Made by a program: the position numbers and the translations under genes. 64,000 bases of DNA from TOLSYN sp963849065 (GTDB lineage: Bacteria > Acidobacteriota > Terriglobia > Terriglobales > Acidobacteriaceae): positions 1,116,001-1,180,000 of the forward strand of contig CAWKFM010000005.1 of the NCBI GenBank assembly GCA_963849065.1. The letters run 5' to 3'. Numbering within the stretch: the first letter of the stretch is position 1; every line of letters starts with the position of its first letter. Positions 26,404 to 35,369 of this stretch are shown piece by piece. The notes beneath the pieces are model-generated. The model made no database searches and was not told the origin of the DNA. It saw nothing but the letters and a program-made list of their open reading frames with translations.

Positions 26404-26751
26404 ATGAGCACAGAACAGGTAGCGGTAACCAACGCAACTGCTAAAAACGTACTCGCCAGTTTGAAGTCCGGCGCAGTGTTCAAGGGAACCGTCTGCCCGC
26501 AGTCAACGGCCGGTTCGATGGATGTCGTCTTGATCTCCATCGATCTTCCTGCCATTGGAAAACGTCAGGTTGCGGTCAAGACCGCCCAGAATCTCCAATC
26601 GGGACAGGATGTGATCCTGCAGTGCGTTCCAGACTCCCTGAGACCGCAACGCTATGTGTTCCGGATCCTGCCAGAGGAATCCCTGGGCGCGCCGATTTTT
26701 TACTGCATCGACCTCACCTCGGACCGTTCATCCTGGCAAGGCCTCAGTTGA
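26404..26751 (+). CDS. Small conserved-looking hypothetical protein
   Basis: 115 residues with no signal peptide or membrane segment. The middle alternates hydrophobic and charged residues (VVLISIDLPAIGKRQVAVK, VILQCVPDSL), suggesting a small beta-barrel or PilZ-like fold, but no PilZ RxxxR/DxSxxG motif is present. ATG is preceded by CAGGGGGGATATGA, a good ribosome site. Base usage is less GC-rich than in the neighbours. Function not recognised. Confidence 0.6.
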   Translation: MSTEQVAVTNATAKNVLASLKSGAVFKGTVCPQSTAGSMDVVLISIDLPAIGKRQVAVKTAQNLQSGQDVILQCVPDSLRPQRYVFRILPEESLGAPIFYCIDLTSDRSSWQGLS

Positions 26752-26916
26752 GCTGCGTATCGCTCGCGCGCCGTTCCGCAGGAAAAAAAAGATCCAGGCG
26801 CATCATGTGCGGCTTCAGGCGAAGCCGCACAGCCTTGCTTTTGAGGGAAACGAGGACACAACCCACTACACCACAGGGTGAGCAAGGAACTGGGCTTTTG
26901 GAGGTGGTGGATTCTT

Positions 26917-26992
26917 TGGTGGAGCTAGTCGGGATCGAACCGACGACCTCATCGTTGCGAACGATGCGCTCTCCCAGCTGAGCTATAGCCCC
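26917..26992 (-). tRNA. tRNA-Ala (anticodon CGC)
   Basis: Read on the minus strand, acceptor GGGGCTA pairs with TAGCTCC, the anticodon stem CATCG/CGATG encloses TTCGCAA (anticodon CGC, decoding GCG), the T-loop GGTTCGATCC is standard, and CCA is encoded after discriminator A. It stands alone. The flanks 26752-26916 and 26993-27127 show no gene. Confidence 0.95.
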
Positions 26993-27127
26993 ACAAACCC
27001 GGTGAATTCAGGTGTCCTACTCCGTCATCATAGCAGCGACCTGTGCGATTCGCCAAGAGCCCGCGGCTTGCTCGTGTTGTTATGCGCTGGCCTTCCGTCG
27101 CAGAAGGATTTCTCCGCCGCAACGCCG

Positions 27128-28681
27128 CTATTCAAACCTTACCGTATCGCCGAGCATCACCGAATGTTTGCGGAAGTGCGCATCGTCCTTCGCCGGATAG
27201 TCGCTGCGGTAGTGTCCTCCGCGGCTCTCGGTCCTCGCCAGCGCCGAGCGCGCAATGGCCAGCCCGCTCTCCACAATGTTGCGCGTCTCGGCCCGCTGAC
27301 GGTCGCACGCCGGCGGCAGCGCCGCCCGAATCTCCTGCAGTCGCGCCACCGCTGCCGTAAGCCCTTCGGCGTCGCGCACAATGCCAACATTGCTCTCCAT
27401 CAGCTGCCGCGCTTCCCGGCGCAGCTGTTCGTCATCACCCGCGCCGCTGCAGGATGGTGAGGTCTCCGCGTGCCCCACTCTGATCTCCGCGCTTTCCGCG
27501 GCCATCGCAACGGCGGCGCGCATGCCGAACACCAATCCTTCCAGCAGGGAATTGCTCGCCAGCCGATTGCCTCCATGCACTCCGGTGCAAGCCGCCTCCC
27601 CGGCCGCATAGAGTCCCGGCAGCGAAGCGCGCCCATCGAGCCCGGTGCGCACCCCGCCCATCGCGTAGTGCGCCGCCGGACGCACCGGAATCCCTTGCCG
27701 CGTAATGTCCACTCCATACTTCAGGCAGGTCTGGTAAATCGTCGGGAAGCGCGCCTTCAGCTTTTCGCCGTCCAGGTGCGTCACGTCGAGATACACCACC
27801 GGCTCGCCCGCCGTGCTCGTCTCCAGCTCGCGATAAATTGCCCGTGCCACCACGTCGCGCGGCGCCAGTTCGGCCAGCTCGTGGTAGCCGGGCATAAAGC
27901 GCTCGCCCGCCGAGTTGCGCAGCTGCGCGCCCTCGCCTCGCAATGCTTCGGAGAGCAAAAAACGCGGCACTCCCGGCAGATATAGCGCCGTGGGATGAAA
28001 CTGCAGAAACTCCATGTCGCTCAGCTCCGCTCCGGCGCGCCACGCCATCGCCGCGCCGTCGGCGGTCGCCACATCGGGATTGGTGGTATTGGCAAACACC
28101 ATCCCTGCGCCGCCCGTCGCCAGCAGAACCGCCCGCGCCGTCACCGCTTTGGTGTGGCCATTCTCGAGCAGAATCTCCACCCCCACCACGCGTCCGTCCT
28201 GCACCAGTAAATCGCGCGTAAATCCAAACTCGCCAAAGTGAATGTTGCGCAGGCTCCTTGCATGCTTATGCAGCGCGCGCCCAATCTCCCGCCCGGTCGA
28301 GTCGCCGTTGGCGTGCAGCACCCGGTTGCGCAGGTGCGCTCCCTCGCGCGTGAACGCCAGCTGCCCGCTCGCGTCGCAGTCAAAGTTCACGCCCCACTGC
28401 AGCAGTTCCAGCACGCGTCCCGGACCCTCGTTCACCAGCACGCGCGCGGCCTCTTCGTTCACCAGTCCCGCACCGGCGGCGATCGTGTCTCGCAGGTGTA
28501 GCTCCGGCAAATCGTCCGGCCCCAGCGCCACTGCGATGCCGCCCTGCGCATATTGCGTATTCGATTCGGTCAGTTCGCGCTTGGCCAGGCAGAGCACCGA
28601 TCCGTGCCGCTCCAGTTCGATGGCCGCCCGCAGTCCGGCAATCCCGGCGCCTACTACGAGAAAATCGTAAGATGAGTTCAT
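27128..28681 (-). CDS. nadB: L-aspartate oxidase
   Basis: 517-residue FAD enzyme that oxidises L-aspartate to iminoaspartate, the first step of de novo NAD synthesis. The dinucleotide fold VVGAGIAGLRAAIEL is at residues 10-24. The catalytic region includes QFHPTALY, HYAMGGVRT and GLYAAGEAACTGVHGGNRLASNS. nadA and nadC are not beside it. The start at 28681 fits the Rossmann fold position. It diverges from aroB across 94 bp, which must hold both promoters. Confidence 0.95.
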   Translation of the reverse strand: MNSSYDFLVVGAGIAGLRAAIELERHGSVLCLAKRELTESNTQYAQGGIAVALGPDDLPELHLRDTIAAGAGLVNEEAARVLVNEGPGRVLELLQWGVNFDCDASGQLAFTREGAHLRNRVLHANGDSTGREIGRALHKHARSLRNIHFGEFGFTRDLLVQDGRVVGVEILLENGHTKAVTARAVLLATGGAGMVFANTTNPDVATADGAAMAWRAGAELSDMEFLQFHPTALYLPGVPRFLLSEALRGEGAQLRNSAGERFMPGYHELAELAPRDVVARAIYRELETSTAGEPVVYLDVTHLDGEKLKARFPTIYQTCLKYGVDITRQGIPVRPAAHYAMGGVRTGLDGRASLPGLYAAGEAACTGVHGGNRLASNSLLEGLVFGMRAAVAMAAESAEIRVGHAETSPSCSGAGDDEQLRREARQLMESNVGIVRDAEGLTAAVARLQEIRAALPPACDRQRAETRNIVESGLAIARSALARTESRGGHYRSDYPAKDDAHFRKHSVMLGDTVRFE

Positions 28682-28775
28682 GATGGCAATTCATCATCCT
28701 AACACCCAGGCACAAAGCTGTCCCCTTGCGCCTGGCCGCGCTCCGCAACTCCGCCATCGCTGCTAAAATAGACTC

Positions 28776-29996
28776 TTGATCCGCATACCGATTCCAACCC
28801 GCAGCAAGACCTACGACGTGCTGATAGAGCAGGGCATCCTGCGCTCGGCAGCCGCTCACATTCGCCAGGCTCTGCCCAAGGCGCGCCACTTCGTCGTGGT
28901 CACCTCCGAGCCCATCCGCCGCCACTGGGGCCAGCCTCTGCTGGAGTCCTTTGCCTCTGACGCCGCGTTTGCGTCGGGTGCAGCCAGGGTCGATGTCATC
29001 GAAATGCCCGATGGCGAGCGCCGCAAAAATCTCTCCACCGTCGAGAATCTCTCCGAGCAGCTGGTCCAACTCAAGGCGGACCGCAACACCGTGCTCATCG
29101 CCCTTGGCGGCGGCGTCGTTGGAGACGTCACCGGATTCCTCGCCGGCATCTACATGCGCGGCATCCGCTTCGTGCAAATCCCTACCACCTTTCTCTCGCA
29201 GGTCGATTCCTCCGTCGGCGGCAAAACTGGCGTCAACCTCAAGGGCGGAAAAAATCTCGTCGGCGTCTTCAAACAGCCTGAGCTCGTCCTGGCTGACCCG
29301 CATGTGCTCACCACTCTGCCCGATCGCGAATTCCGCTCCGGCCTCTACGAGTCGCTCAAAGCCGGAGTCATCCGCAACCCGGCCATCTTCGACTTCATGG
29401 AGCAGAACCGCGAGCCGGTCCTCGCCAAAGGCGCATCTGCGCTGGAGTGGCTCATCGCCGAGTCCGTGCGCGTCAAGGCCAACGTAGTCGGCGATGACGA
29501 AGAAGAACACGGCGTGCGCAAAATCCTCAACTTCGGCCACACCATCGGCCACGCCCTCGAAGCCGAAACTAAATACAAATATTTTCTTCACGGAGAAGCC
29601 GTCGCCTGGGGCATGATCGCCGCCGCCAACATCGCTGCCGCCATGCACCGTCTCTCGCCAGCCGACGCGAAGCGCATCAGCGCCCTCACGCTCGCCTACG
29701 CTCCGCTGCCGCCGCTTGATGTGCGCCCCAAGGCCATCTTCCGCCGCCTCGCCAGCGACAAGAAAACTCTCGACGGCCAGGTCCACTTCATTCTCCCCCG
29801 CAACATCGGCACCGTGGAGATCGCAACCGACGTCACCGAGCGCTCCGTGCTGCAGGCAGTCGAGGAGTTGCTCACCCTCTCCCGCGAGCACCGAGCGCCC
29901 GCGGCCGGAGCGGCGTCTTTGGCCGCGTACCCGCCGCGAAGCTCCAGCAAAGGACCCAAGCACGCAGCCCAACCCATCGGAGCCGAATCCCGATGA
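28776..29996 (+). CDS. aroB: 3-dehydroquinate synthase
   Basis: 406-residue NAD- and metal-dependent enzyme converting DAHP to 3-dehydroquinate in the shikimate pathway. Typical blocks: DGERRKNLSTV, ALGGGVVGDVTGFLAG, QIPTTFLSQVDSSVGGKTGVN, and the metal-binding NFGHTIGHALE and FLHGEAVAWGM. Start is TTG at 28776, with the fold beginning at once. The protein is about 40 residues longer than usual owing to a Pro/Ala-rich tail. The last codons overlap the menG/ubiE ATG in ATGA. Confidence 0.94.
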   Translation: MIRIPIPTRSKTYDVLIEQGILRSAAAHIRQALPKARHFVVVTSEPIRRHWGQPLLESFASDAAFASGAARVDVIEMPDGERRKNLSTVENLSEQLVQLKADRNTVLIALGGGVVGDVTGFLAGIYMRGIRFVQIPTTFLSQVDSSVGGKTGVNLKGGKNLVGVFKQPELVLADPHVLTTLPDREFRSGLYESLKAGVIRNPAIFDFMEQNREPVLAKGASALEWLIAESVRVKANVVGDDEEEHGVRKILNFGHTIGHALEAETKYKYFLHGEAVAWGMIAAANIAAAMHRLSPADAKRISALTLAYAPLPPLDVRPKAIFRRLASDKKTLDGQVHFILPRNIGTVEIATDVTERSVLQAVEELLTLSREHRAPAAGAASLAAYPPRSSSKGPKHAAQPIGAESR

Positions 29997-30772
29997 CGGA
30001 TGAAGTGAAACAGCCGCCGTCGCGCGAATCCGATGCATCTGCCTTGGGCGCCCGCGTCGAACCCTCGCAGGACCAGAAGGCCGCCGCCCATGCCGTGCGC
30101 CAGATGTTTTCCAGCATCGCGCCGCGCTATGACCTGCTCAACCACGTTCTCTCGCTCAGCGTCGATCGTTACTGGTGGTGGCGCACCGCCCGCCGCTTCC
30201 GGCCTATCGTCCGCCGCGCCGATGCCGCCGTGCTCGACCTCTGTTGCGGAACCGGAGACATGACCCTCGCTCTCTTCCGCCAGGCGGGCGCCGGCGGAGC
30301 CTCCATCACCGGCGCCGACTTCGCCCACCCCATGCTCTGCCGCGCCATCCAGAAGAGCGCCGGCCTGCCTTTGCAGTGGATCGAAGCCGATGCTCTGCAA
30401 ATGCCCTTTGCCGACGGACGCTTCCGTCTCGTCACCTCGGCCTTCGGCTTTCGCAACCTCGCCAACTACGATGCGGGCCTGCGCGAAATCCACCGCGTCC
30501 TCACCGCCGACGGCGAGGTCGCCATTCTCGACTTCGGCGAACCCCGCGGCCTGCTCGGCAAGTTCTACCGTTTTTATTTCCGCCGCGTCCTGCCCGCCAT
30601 CGGATCGGTCATCTCAGGCACCAGCGGTCCGTATGCCTATCTTCCCGCGAGCGTGGCACGCTTTCCGCAGCCGCAGGAGATGCTTTCCCTCATGCGAGCC
30701 GCCGGCTTCCGCCAAGTCAACTACACGCCCTATACCTTCGGAGTCGCGGGTGTCTACTGGGGCAAGAAATAG
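29993..30772 (+). CDS. ubiE: Demethylmenaquinone/ubiquinone C-methyltransferase
   Basis: 259 residues, SAM-dependent methyltransferase of the MenG/UbiE family, making menaquinone from demethylmenaquinone. The family-specific YDLLNHVLSLSVDRYWWWR is near residues 44-62, the SAM loop LDLCCGTGDM near 80-89, and FGFRNLANYDAGLREIHRVL near 152-171. The N-terminal 30 residues are a charged extension. It overlaps aroB by four bases and is co-translated with it. Acidobacteria use menaquinone, so MenG activity is the likelier. Confidence 0.93.
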   Translation: MTDEVKQPPSRESDASALGARVEPSQDQKAAAHAVRQMFSSIAPRYDLLNHVLSLSVDRYWWWRTARRFRPIVRRADAAVLDLCCGTGDMTLALFRQAGAGGASITGADFAHPMLCRAIQKSAGLPLQWIEADALQMPFADGRFRLVTSAFGFRNLANYDAGLREIHRVLTADGEVAILDFGEPRGLLGKFYRFYFRRVLPAIGSVISGTSGPYAYLPASVARFPQPQEMLSLMRAAGFRQVNYTPYTFGVAGVYWGKK

Positions 30773-30816
30773 CCGCTGCGCTTGGCATCCCACTTCTGCC
30801 ACGATAAGCTCATTCC

Positions 30817-32241
30817 ATGGTTAGCACGGCGATCCAACCTGATCTGATGCGCGTCGAGAAGAACCGCGTCGCGCGCAACAGTGTTGCGGTTGCCATCGTC
30901 ATCACCATCTTTAAATTTGTCGTCGGCATTCTCAGCGGCAGCCTCGGCATTCTCTCCGAGGCCTTGCACTCCACGCTCGATCTAGTCGCCGCCATCGTCA
31001 CCCTCTACGCCGTGCGCGTAAGCGACCTGCCCGCCGACGCCGAATATCAGTATGGCCACGGCAAAATCGAAAACGTCTCCGCCTTCATCGAAACCGGCCT
31101 ACTCTTCCTCACCTGCATCTGGATTGTCTACGAGGCCGTGCACCGCCTCTTCTTTCACAACGTGGAGATCGAGCCCGGCGTTTGGGCCGTGCTGGTCATG
31201 GCCTTGTCCATCGTTCTCGACTACTGGCGCTCGCGCTCGCTCCAGCGCGTGGCAGACAAGTACGGCAGCCAGGCCCTGCAGGCCGACGCCCTGCACTTCG
31301 CCACCGATATCTGGTCCTCCGCGGTCGTCCTCGCCGGTCTCGGCTTCGTCTGGGCCGGACGCCTTTACCACGTTCCCTGGCTGTCTCTGGCCGATCCCAT
31401 CGCTGCCCTCGGCGTCGCGGCCATCGTCATCTCCGTCAGCTGGCGACTCGCCCGCGAAACCCTTGACGCCCTGCTCGACGCCGCCCCCACCGGCGTCCGC
31501 AATGAGATCATCGCCCAGGTCGGCAAGGTTCCCGGAGTCCTCGGAGTCGAGCGCGTCCGCATCCGCAAAGCCGGCAGCCGCTACTTCACCGATGTCGCCG
31601 TCGGCATGGCGCGCAGCCTCACCTTTCAAGCCTCCGACGCCATCGTCTCCGACGTCCGCCAGCGCATTCAGGGCCTGCTCGGCGACTCCGACGTTCTGGT
31701 CACCGCCGTCCCCCGCGCGCTCGGCACTGAAAGCACCTTCGACCGCATCCGCGCCGCCGCCCTGCGGAACAACCTCATGGTGCATGACATCAGCGTGCAG
31801 GATCTCGACGGCGACATCCACGTCGAACTGCACGTCGAACTCGATGAGAAGATGACGCTCATCGCCGCCCACGACCGCGTCACCGCCCTGGAGGCCGACA
31901 TCCGCTCCCACGTACCGGAGATCACCTCCATCCTCACCCACATCGAAAGCGAGCCCGCCACCATCGAAACCAGCGAAGCCATCCTGCAGGACCACGCACT
32001 GGAGACCAAGCTGATCTCCATCGGTGCCGTCCTGCCCGAGGTGGTAGACGTGCACGAGATCATCTTCAAGCGCGTGCGCGGCCACATCTATCTCTCCTGC
32101 CACGTCACCATGCAAGACCATCTCCCTCTGGCGCGCGTGCACGATGTAATGACCGAGATGGAGCGCCGCTTCAAGCTCGAGGCCCCGCAACTGCTCCGCG
32201 TCCTCATCCACCCAGAGCCCCAAACCGACAACCGCCGCTAG
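30817..32241 (+). CDS. Cation diffusion facilitator with three tandem C-terminal domains
   Basis: 474-residue divalent metal/proton antiporter. About six membrane helices fill residues 20-200. Metal-site motifs are HSTLD in TM2 and HFATD in TM5, the pattern of the FieF/ZitB type, with PADAEYQYGHGKIEN between. The usual single cytosolic dimerisation domain (about 80 residues) is followed by two more of the same layout: roughly 206-282, 290-368 and 385-465. Typical CDF proteins are about 300 residues. Substrate (Fe, Zn, Mn or Cd) cannot be told. It follows ubiE after 44 bp. Confidence 0.86.
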   Translation: MVSTAIQPDLMRVEKNRVARNSVAVAIVITIFKFVVGILSGSLGILSEALHSTLDLVAAIVTLYAVRVSDLPADAEYQYGHGKIENVSAFIETGLLFLTCIWIVYEAVHRLFFHNVEIEPGVWAVLVMALSIVLDYWRSRSLQRVADKYGSQALQADALHFATDIWSSAVVLAGLGFVWAGRLYHVPWLSLADPIAALGVAAIVISVSWRLARETLDALLDAAPTGVRNEIIAQVGKVPGVLGVERVRIRKAGSRYFTDVAVGMARSLTFQASDAIVSDVRQRIQGLLGDSDVLVTAVPRALGTESTFDRIRAAALRNNLMVHDISVQDLDGDIHVELHVELDEKMTLIAAHDRVTALEADIRSHVPEITSILTHIESEPATIETSEAILQDHALETKLISIGAVLPEVVDVHEIIFKRVRGHIYLSCHVTMQDHLPLARVHDVMTEMERRFKLEAPQLLRVLIHPEPQTDNRR

Positions 32242-32367
32242 TTTCAGCGTTGATATCGGACAGCGGGTCTCTCTCAGGGAACCACGACGGCCACGAACCC
32301 TCAATTCCCAAAAAAGAAGTGCCTTGCGCATCGATGCCCGCACCGGACGGGAAACAGCAATTCTGGT

Positions 32368-34608
32368 GTGCACAGCACAGTTCACGCGGCTATAATTGAC
32401 GCATTCTTTTCCCTGCTGGGGGTGGCTACCATTAAGGAAAGCAGTCGAGGTGCGCGTTCGTGGTTCCGCTATGCCGTGCTTCTGCCCGCAATCCTCGTCC
32501 CCTGCATAGTCAGCCTGCTCATTCTAAAGATCATCGAAGCCAGCCGCGCCGGTGCGCCCGTCACTCTGCTCCTGGTGGTGCTGGCTCCCATACTGATCTT
32601 TATCCCGCTCATTCTCTTTGGCGCCCACATGCTCAGCCGTATGGAGCGCGAGCGCCTGCAGAGCGAGGAAGAGCTGCGCATCAGTACTCAGCGCTTTTCC
32701 GGCGTCGTGGCTTCGGCCATGGATGCCATCATCACACTGGATGAAAGCCAGCGTGTCATTGTCTTCAACAAGGCCGCCGAAAAGATGTTCGGCTGTCCCG
32801 CCTGGGATGCGCTCGGCAAGCCGCTGGATCGCTTCCTGCCCGCTTCGGTGCGCCCATCCCACGCCGAGCAGGTTCGCCGCTTCGGCGAGGTGGGCCTTAC
32901 CACCCGCTCCATGACAGCGCCCGGCGTTCTCTTTGCGCTGCGGGCCAACGGAGAGCAGTTTCCCATCGAGGCGACCATCTCCCAGGTTCAGGTGGCCGGG
33001 CAAAAGCTCTACACGGTGATTCTGCGCGACATTACCGAGCGCAAGCGCGCCGAGGAAACACTGCTCCAGAGTGAAGCCCGCTTCCGCTCCATCTACGAAC
33101 AGGCCGCCGTCGGCATCGAGCAGGTCGCCCTCGATGGCAGCCTGCTCATGGTGAACCCGGCGCTCTGCCGCATGCTGGGTTATGAAGAGAGCGAGCTGCT
33201 GGGCAAGAGCACTGCCGAGATCACCCATCCCGACGACCACGCCCGCGAACTCGAGCTCTTCCACGCCATGCAGCGCCAGCAGCGCAACTCCTATGAAATT
33301 GAAAAGCGCTATCTGCACCGCGACCATTCCGTAGTCTGGGTCCATGTCATCTCCTCCCTGGTGAGCAGCCCCGCCGGTCTCCCGCAGTATCGGATCTCGG
33401 TCATCCAGAACACCACCGAGCGCAAGCGGGTCGAAGATCAGCTGAAGCAGGCGCAGAAGATGGAGGCCATCGGACGTCTGGCCGGAGGAGTGGCCCACGA
33501 CTTCAACACCCTGCTCAACGTCATGCTCGGATACTCGGATCTTTTGCTGACCGAGCTGCCGGAAGGAGACGAACGCCGCGAGCACGTGCTGCAGATCAAA
33601 AGCTCCGGCGAAGCGGGAGCCATGCTCACCCGCCAGCTGCTCGCCTTCAGCCGCAAACAGGCTTCTTCCGAGGAGGTGCTCGATCTCCGCGAGGCCACCT
33701 CCAAGATGACCCCGATGCTGGGACGGCTGCTGCGCGATGACATTGTGCTCTCGGTCAAATGTTGCGAAGAAGTTTGCACGGTCAAGGTGGACCCGGGCCA
33801 CATCCAGCAGCTGGTGTTGAACCTTGCCGCCAACGCCGCTGACGCCATGCCCGACGGCGGCCGTCTCGACATCGATGTGAGCACGGTCGAGGTGGATGAG
33901 AGCTTCGTCCGTCAGCATCCCCTGCTCAAGCCGGGAAGTTATGCCCGGCTCTCCATCAGCGATACCGGCACCGGCATGGACCCCACCACCGTGGCGCATA
34001 TCTTCGAGCCGTTCTTCACCACCAAGGAGTCAGGAAAGGGAACCGGCCTCGGCCTCGCCACCGTCTATGGCATCGTCAAGCGCAACGGCGGAGATATCTG
34101 GGTGTATAGCGAGGTGGGCGCAGGCACGGTCTTCAAGGTCCTGCTTCCGCTCACCCAGGAAGCCCTGCAGCAGGAAAAGCCCGAGAAAGCCCTGCCCAAC
34201 GCGATGCACGGCGCCGGCGAGACCATCCTCCTGGTGGAAGATTCCGCGGCCCTGCGCGAGTTGACCAAGGTCATCCTCATGCGCGACGGCTACAACATAC
34301 TGGAGGCCGAAGACGGCGTGGCGGCGCTGGAACTCTCCCACGCTTTCGCCGGACCCATTCACCTGGTGCTCACCGACGTGGTGATGCCCCGCATGCGCGG
34401 CCCGGTTCTGGCGGCAGAGATCGTCAAGCACCGCCCCGGGGTTGCCATTGTTTTCTTATCCGGCTACACCGAGGAGGTCATCTCGCAGTCGGATAAAATC
34501 ACCGGCTTCACCCTGGTGGAAAAGCCCTACACCGCCCAGGCGCTGCTGCGTTCGATCCGGCGCTCGATCGATGAAGGCGCAGCTCGCCAATCTCTTTCCC
34601 CTCAGTAG
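32368..34608 (+). CDS. Membrane hybrid histidine kinase with PAS domains and a receiver
   Basis: 746 residues: two adjacent membrane helices (about 34-56 and 65-88), two PAS domains (roughly 100-220 and 225-350), HisKA with the phospho-His near residue 377 in GGVAHDFNTLL, an HATPase domain with SDTGTGMDP and GKGTGLGLATV, and a C-terminal receiver with phospho-Asp near 670 in LTDVVMP. The residue after DFN is Thr rather than the more common Asn. Start GTG 32368 is uncertain; GTG at 32422 would also keep the helices. No partner regulator adjoins it. Confidence 0.85.
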   Translation: MHSTVHAAIIDAFFSLLGVATIKESSRGARSWFRYAVLLPAILVPCIVSLLILKIIEASRAGAPVTLLLVVLAPILIFIPLILFGAHMLSRMERERLQSEEELRISTQRFSGVVASAMDAIITLDESQRVIVFNKAAEKMFGCPAWDALGKPLDRFLPASVRPSHAEQVRRFGEVGLTTRSMTAPGVLFALRANGEQFPIEATISQVQVAGQKLYTVILRDITERKRAEETLLQSEARFRSIYEQAAVGIEQVALDGSLLMVNPALCRMLGYEESELLGKSTAEITHPDDHARELELFHAMQRQQRNSYEIEKRYLHRDHSVVWVHVISSLVSSPAGLPQYRISVIQNTTERKRVEDQLKQAQKMEAIGRLAGGVAHDFNTLLNVMLGYSDLLLTELPEGDERREHVLQIKSSGEAGAMLTRQLLAFSRKQASSEEVLDLREATSKMTPMLGRLLRDDIVLSVKCCEEVCTVKVDPGHIQQLVLNLAANAADAMPDGGRLDIDVSTVEVDESFVRQHPLLKPGSYARLSISDTGTGMDPTTVAHIFEPFFTTKESGKGTGLGLATVYGIVKRNGGDIWVYSEVGAGTVFKVLLPLTQEALQQEKPEKALPNAMHGAGETILLVEDSAALRELTKVILMRDGYNILEAEDGVAALELSHAFAGPIHLVLTDVVMPRMRGPVLAAEIVKHRPGVAIVFLSGYTEEVISQSDKITGFTLVEKPYTAQALLRSIRRSIDEGAARQSLSPQ

Positions 34609-35012
34609 CAATGGGAAGGAAAAGTTCATCCCGCACTTTATCAATGCTCTGGGCTCGTCACATGACGCACCGCTCCCGGCTGCATAACTAGCGCGCATAG
34701 CACCTATAATAATTTTTGATTTCCATCCAGCCTCGTAAACCACTATCTATGAAGGGCTAGGTAGATGGCGAGCGGCGGACTACTGGAGGCGGTCTCATAA
34801 ATCGGTTTTGAATTTGGGGCGCGGAAAGCGACCAATCCCAGCTCCGGCTGGTTCGGCAGCCATTGCCCGTTTCGCGGCTGGACAGGGAATTGGTTATGAT
34901 TGCATGGCTTCTGGCTGGCTGACCGGCTCAAGGTGTAGATCGCACGTTGAAATATCAGGCGCCGCTGGCGGAGCACCCGACCGGCGGTCCCGGAAGAGAC
35001 GATAAAAACGAC

Positions 35013-35351
35013 ATGACCAAACTCGAAGCGGTGATTCAACCCTCCAAACTTGACGCCGTAAAAGAAGCACTCATCGCCATCGGTATCGACGGGCTTACAG
35101 TTCTGGAAGTGCGCGGCCATGGGCGCCAGAAGGGCCACACCGAGTTCTATCGCGGACGCGAATACAGCGTGGACCTTCTGCCCAAAATCAAGCTGGAGAT
35201 CGTGCTGCGCGACGAATCCGTCGATGAGGTCGTCAAGACCATCCTCGGAGCCTCGCAGACCGGCAAAATCGGCGACGGCAAGATCTTCCTCTCGCGCATC
35301 GACGAAGCCATCCGCATCCGCAACGAAGAACGCGGCGCCGACGCCATCTAA
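35013..35351 (+). CDS. glnB: Nitrogen regulatory protein PII
   Basis: 112 residues with the complete PII pattern: T-loop GHTEFYRGREYSVDLLPK with the uridylylation residue Tyr51, B-loop TGKIGDGKIF and C-loop. It senses 2-oxoglutarate, ATP and ADP. ATG 35013 is chosen because the PII fold starts there with MTKLEAVIQP; the longer frame to 34947 lacks protein character. The glnD gene, encoding the modifying enzyme for Tyr51, starts 18 bp downstream, so both are co-transcribed. No amtB or glnA is in the window. Confidence 0.96.
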   Translation: MTKLEAVIQPSKLDAVKEALIAIGIDGLTVLEVRGHGRQKGHTEFYRGREYSVDLLPKIKLEIVLRDESVDEVVKTILGASQTGKIGDGKIFLSRIDEAIRIRNEERGADAI

Positions 35352-35369
35352 TCGACCAGAGGATTATCC

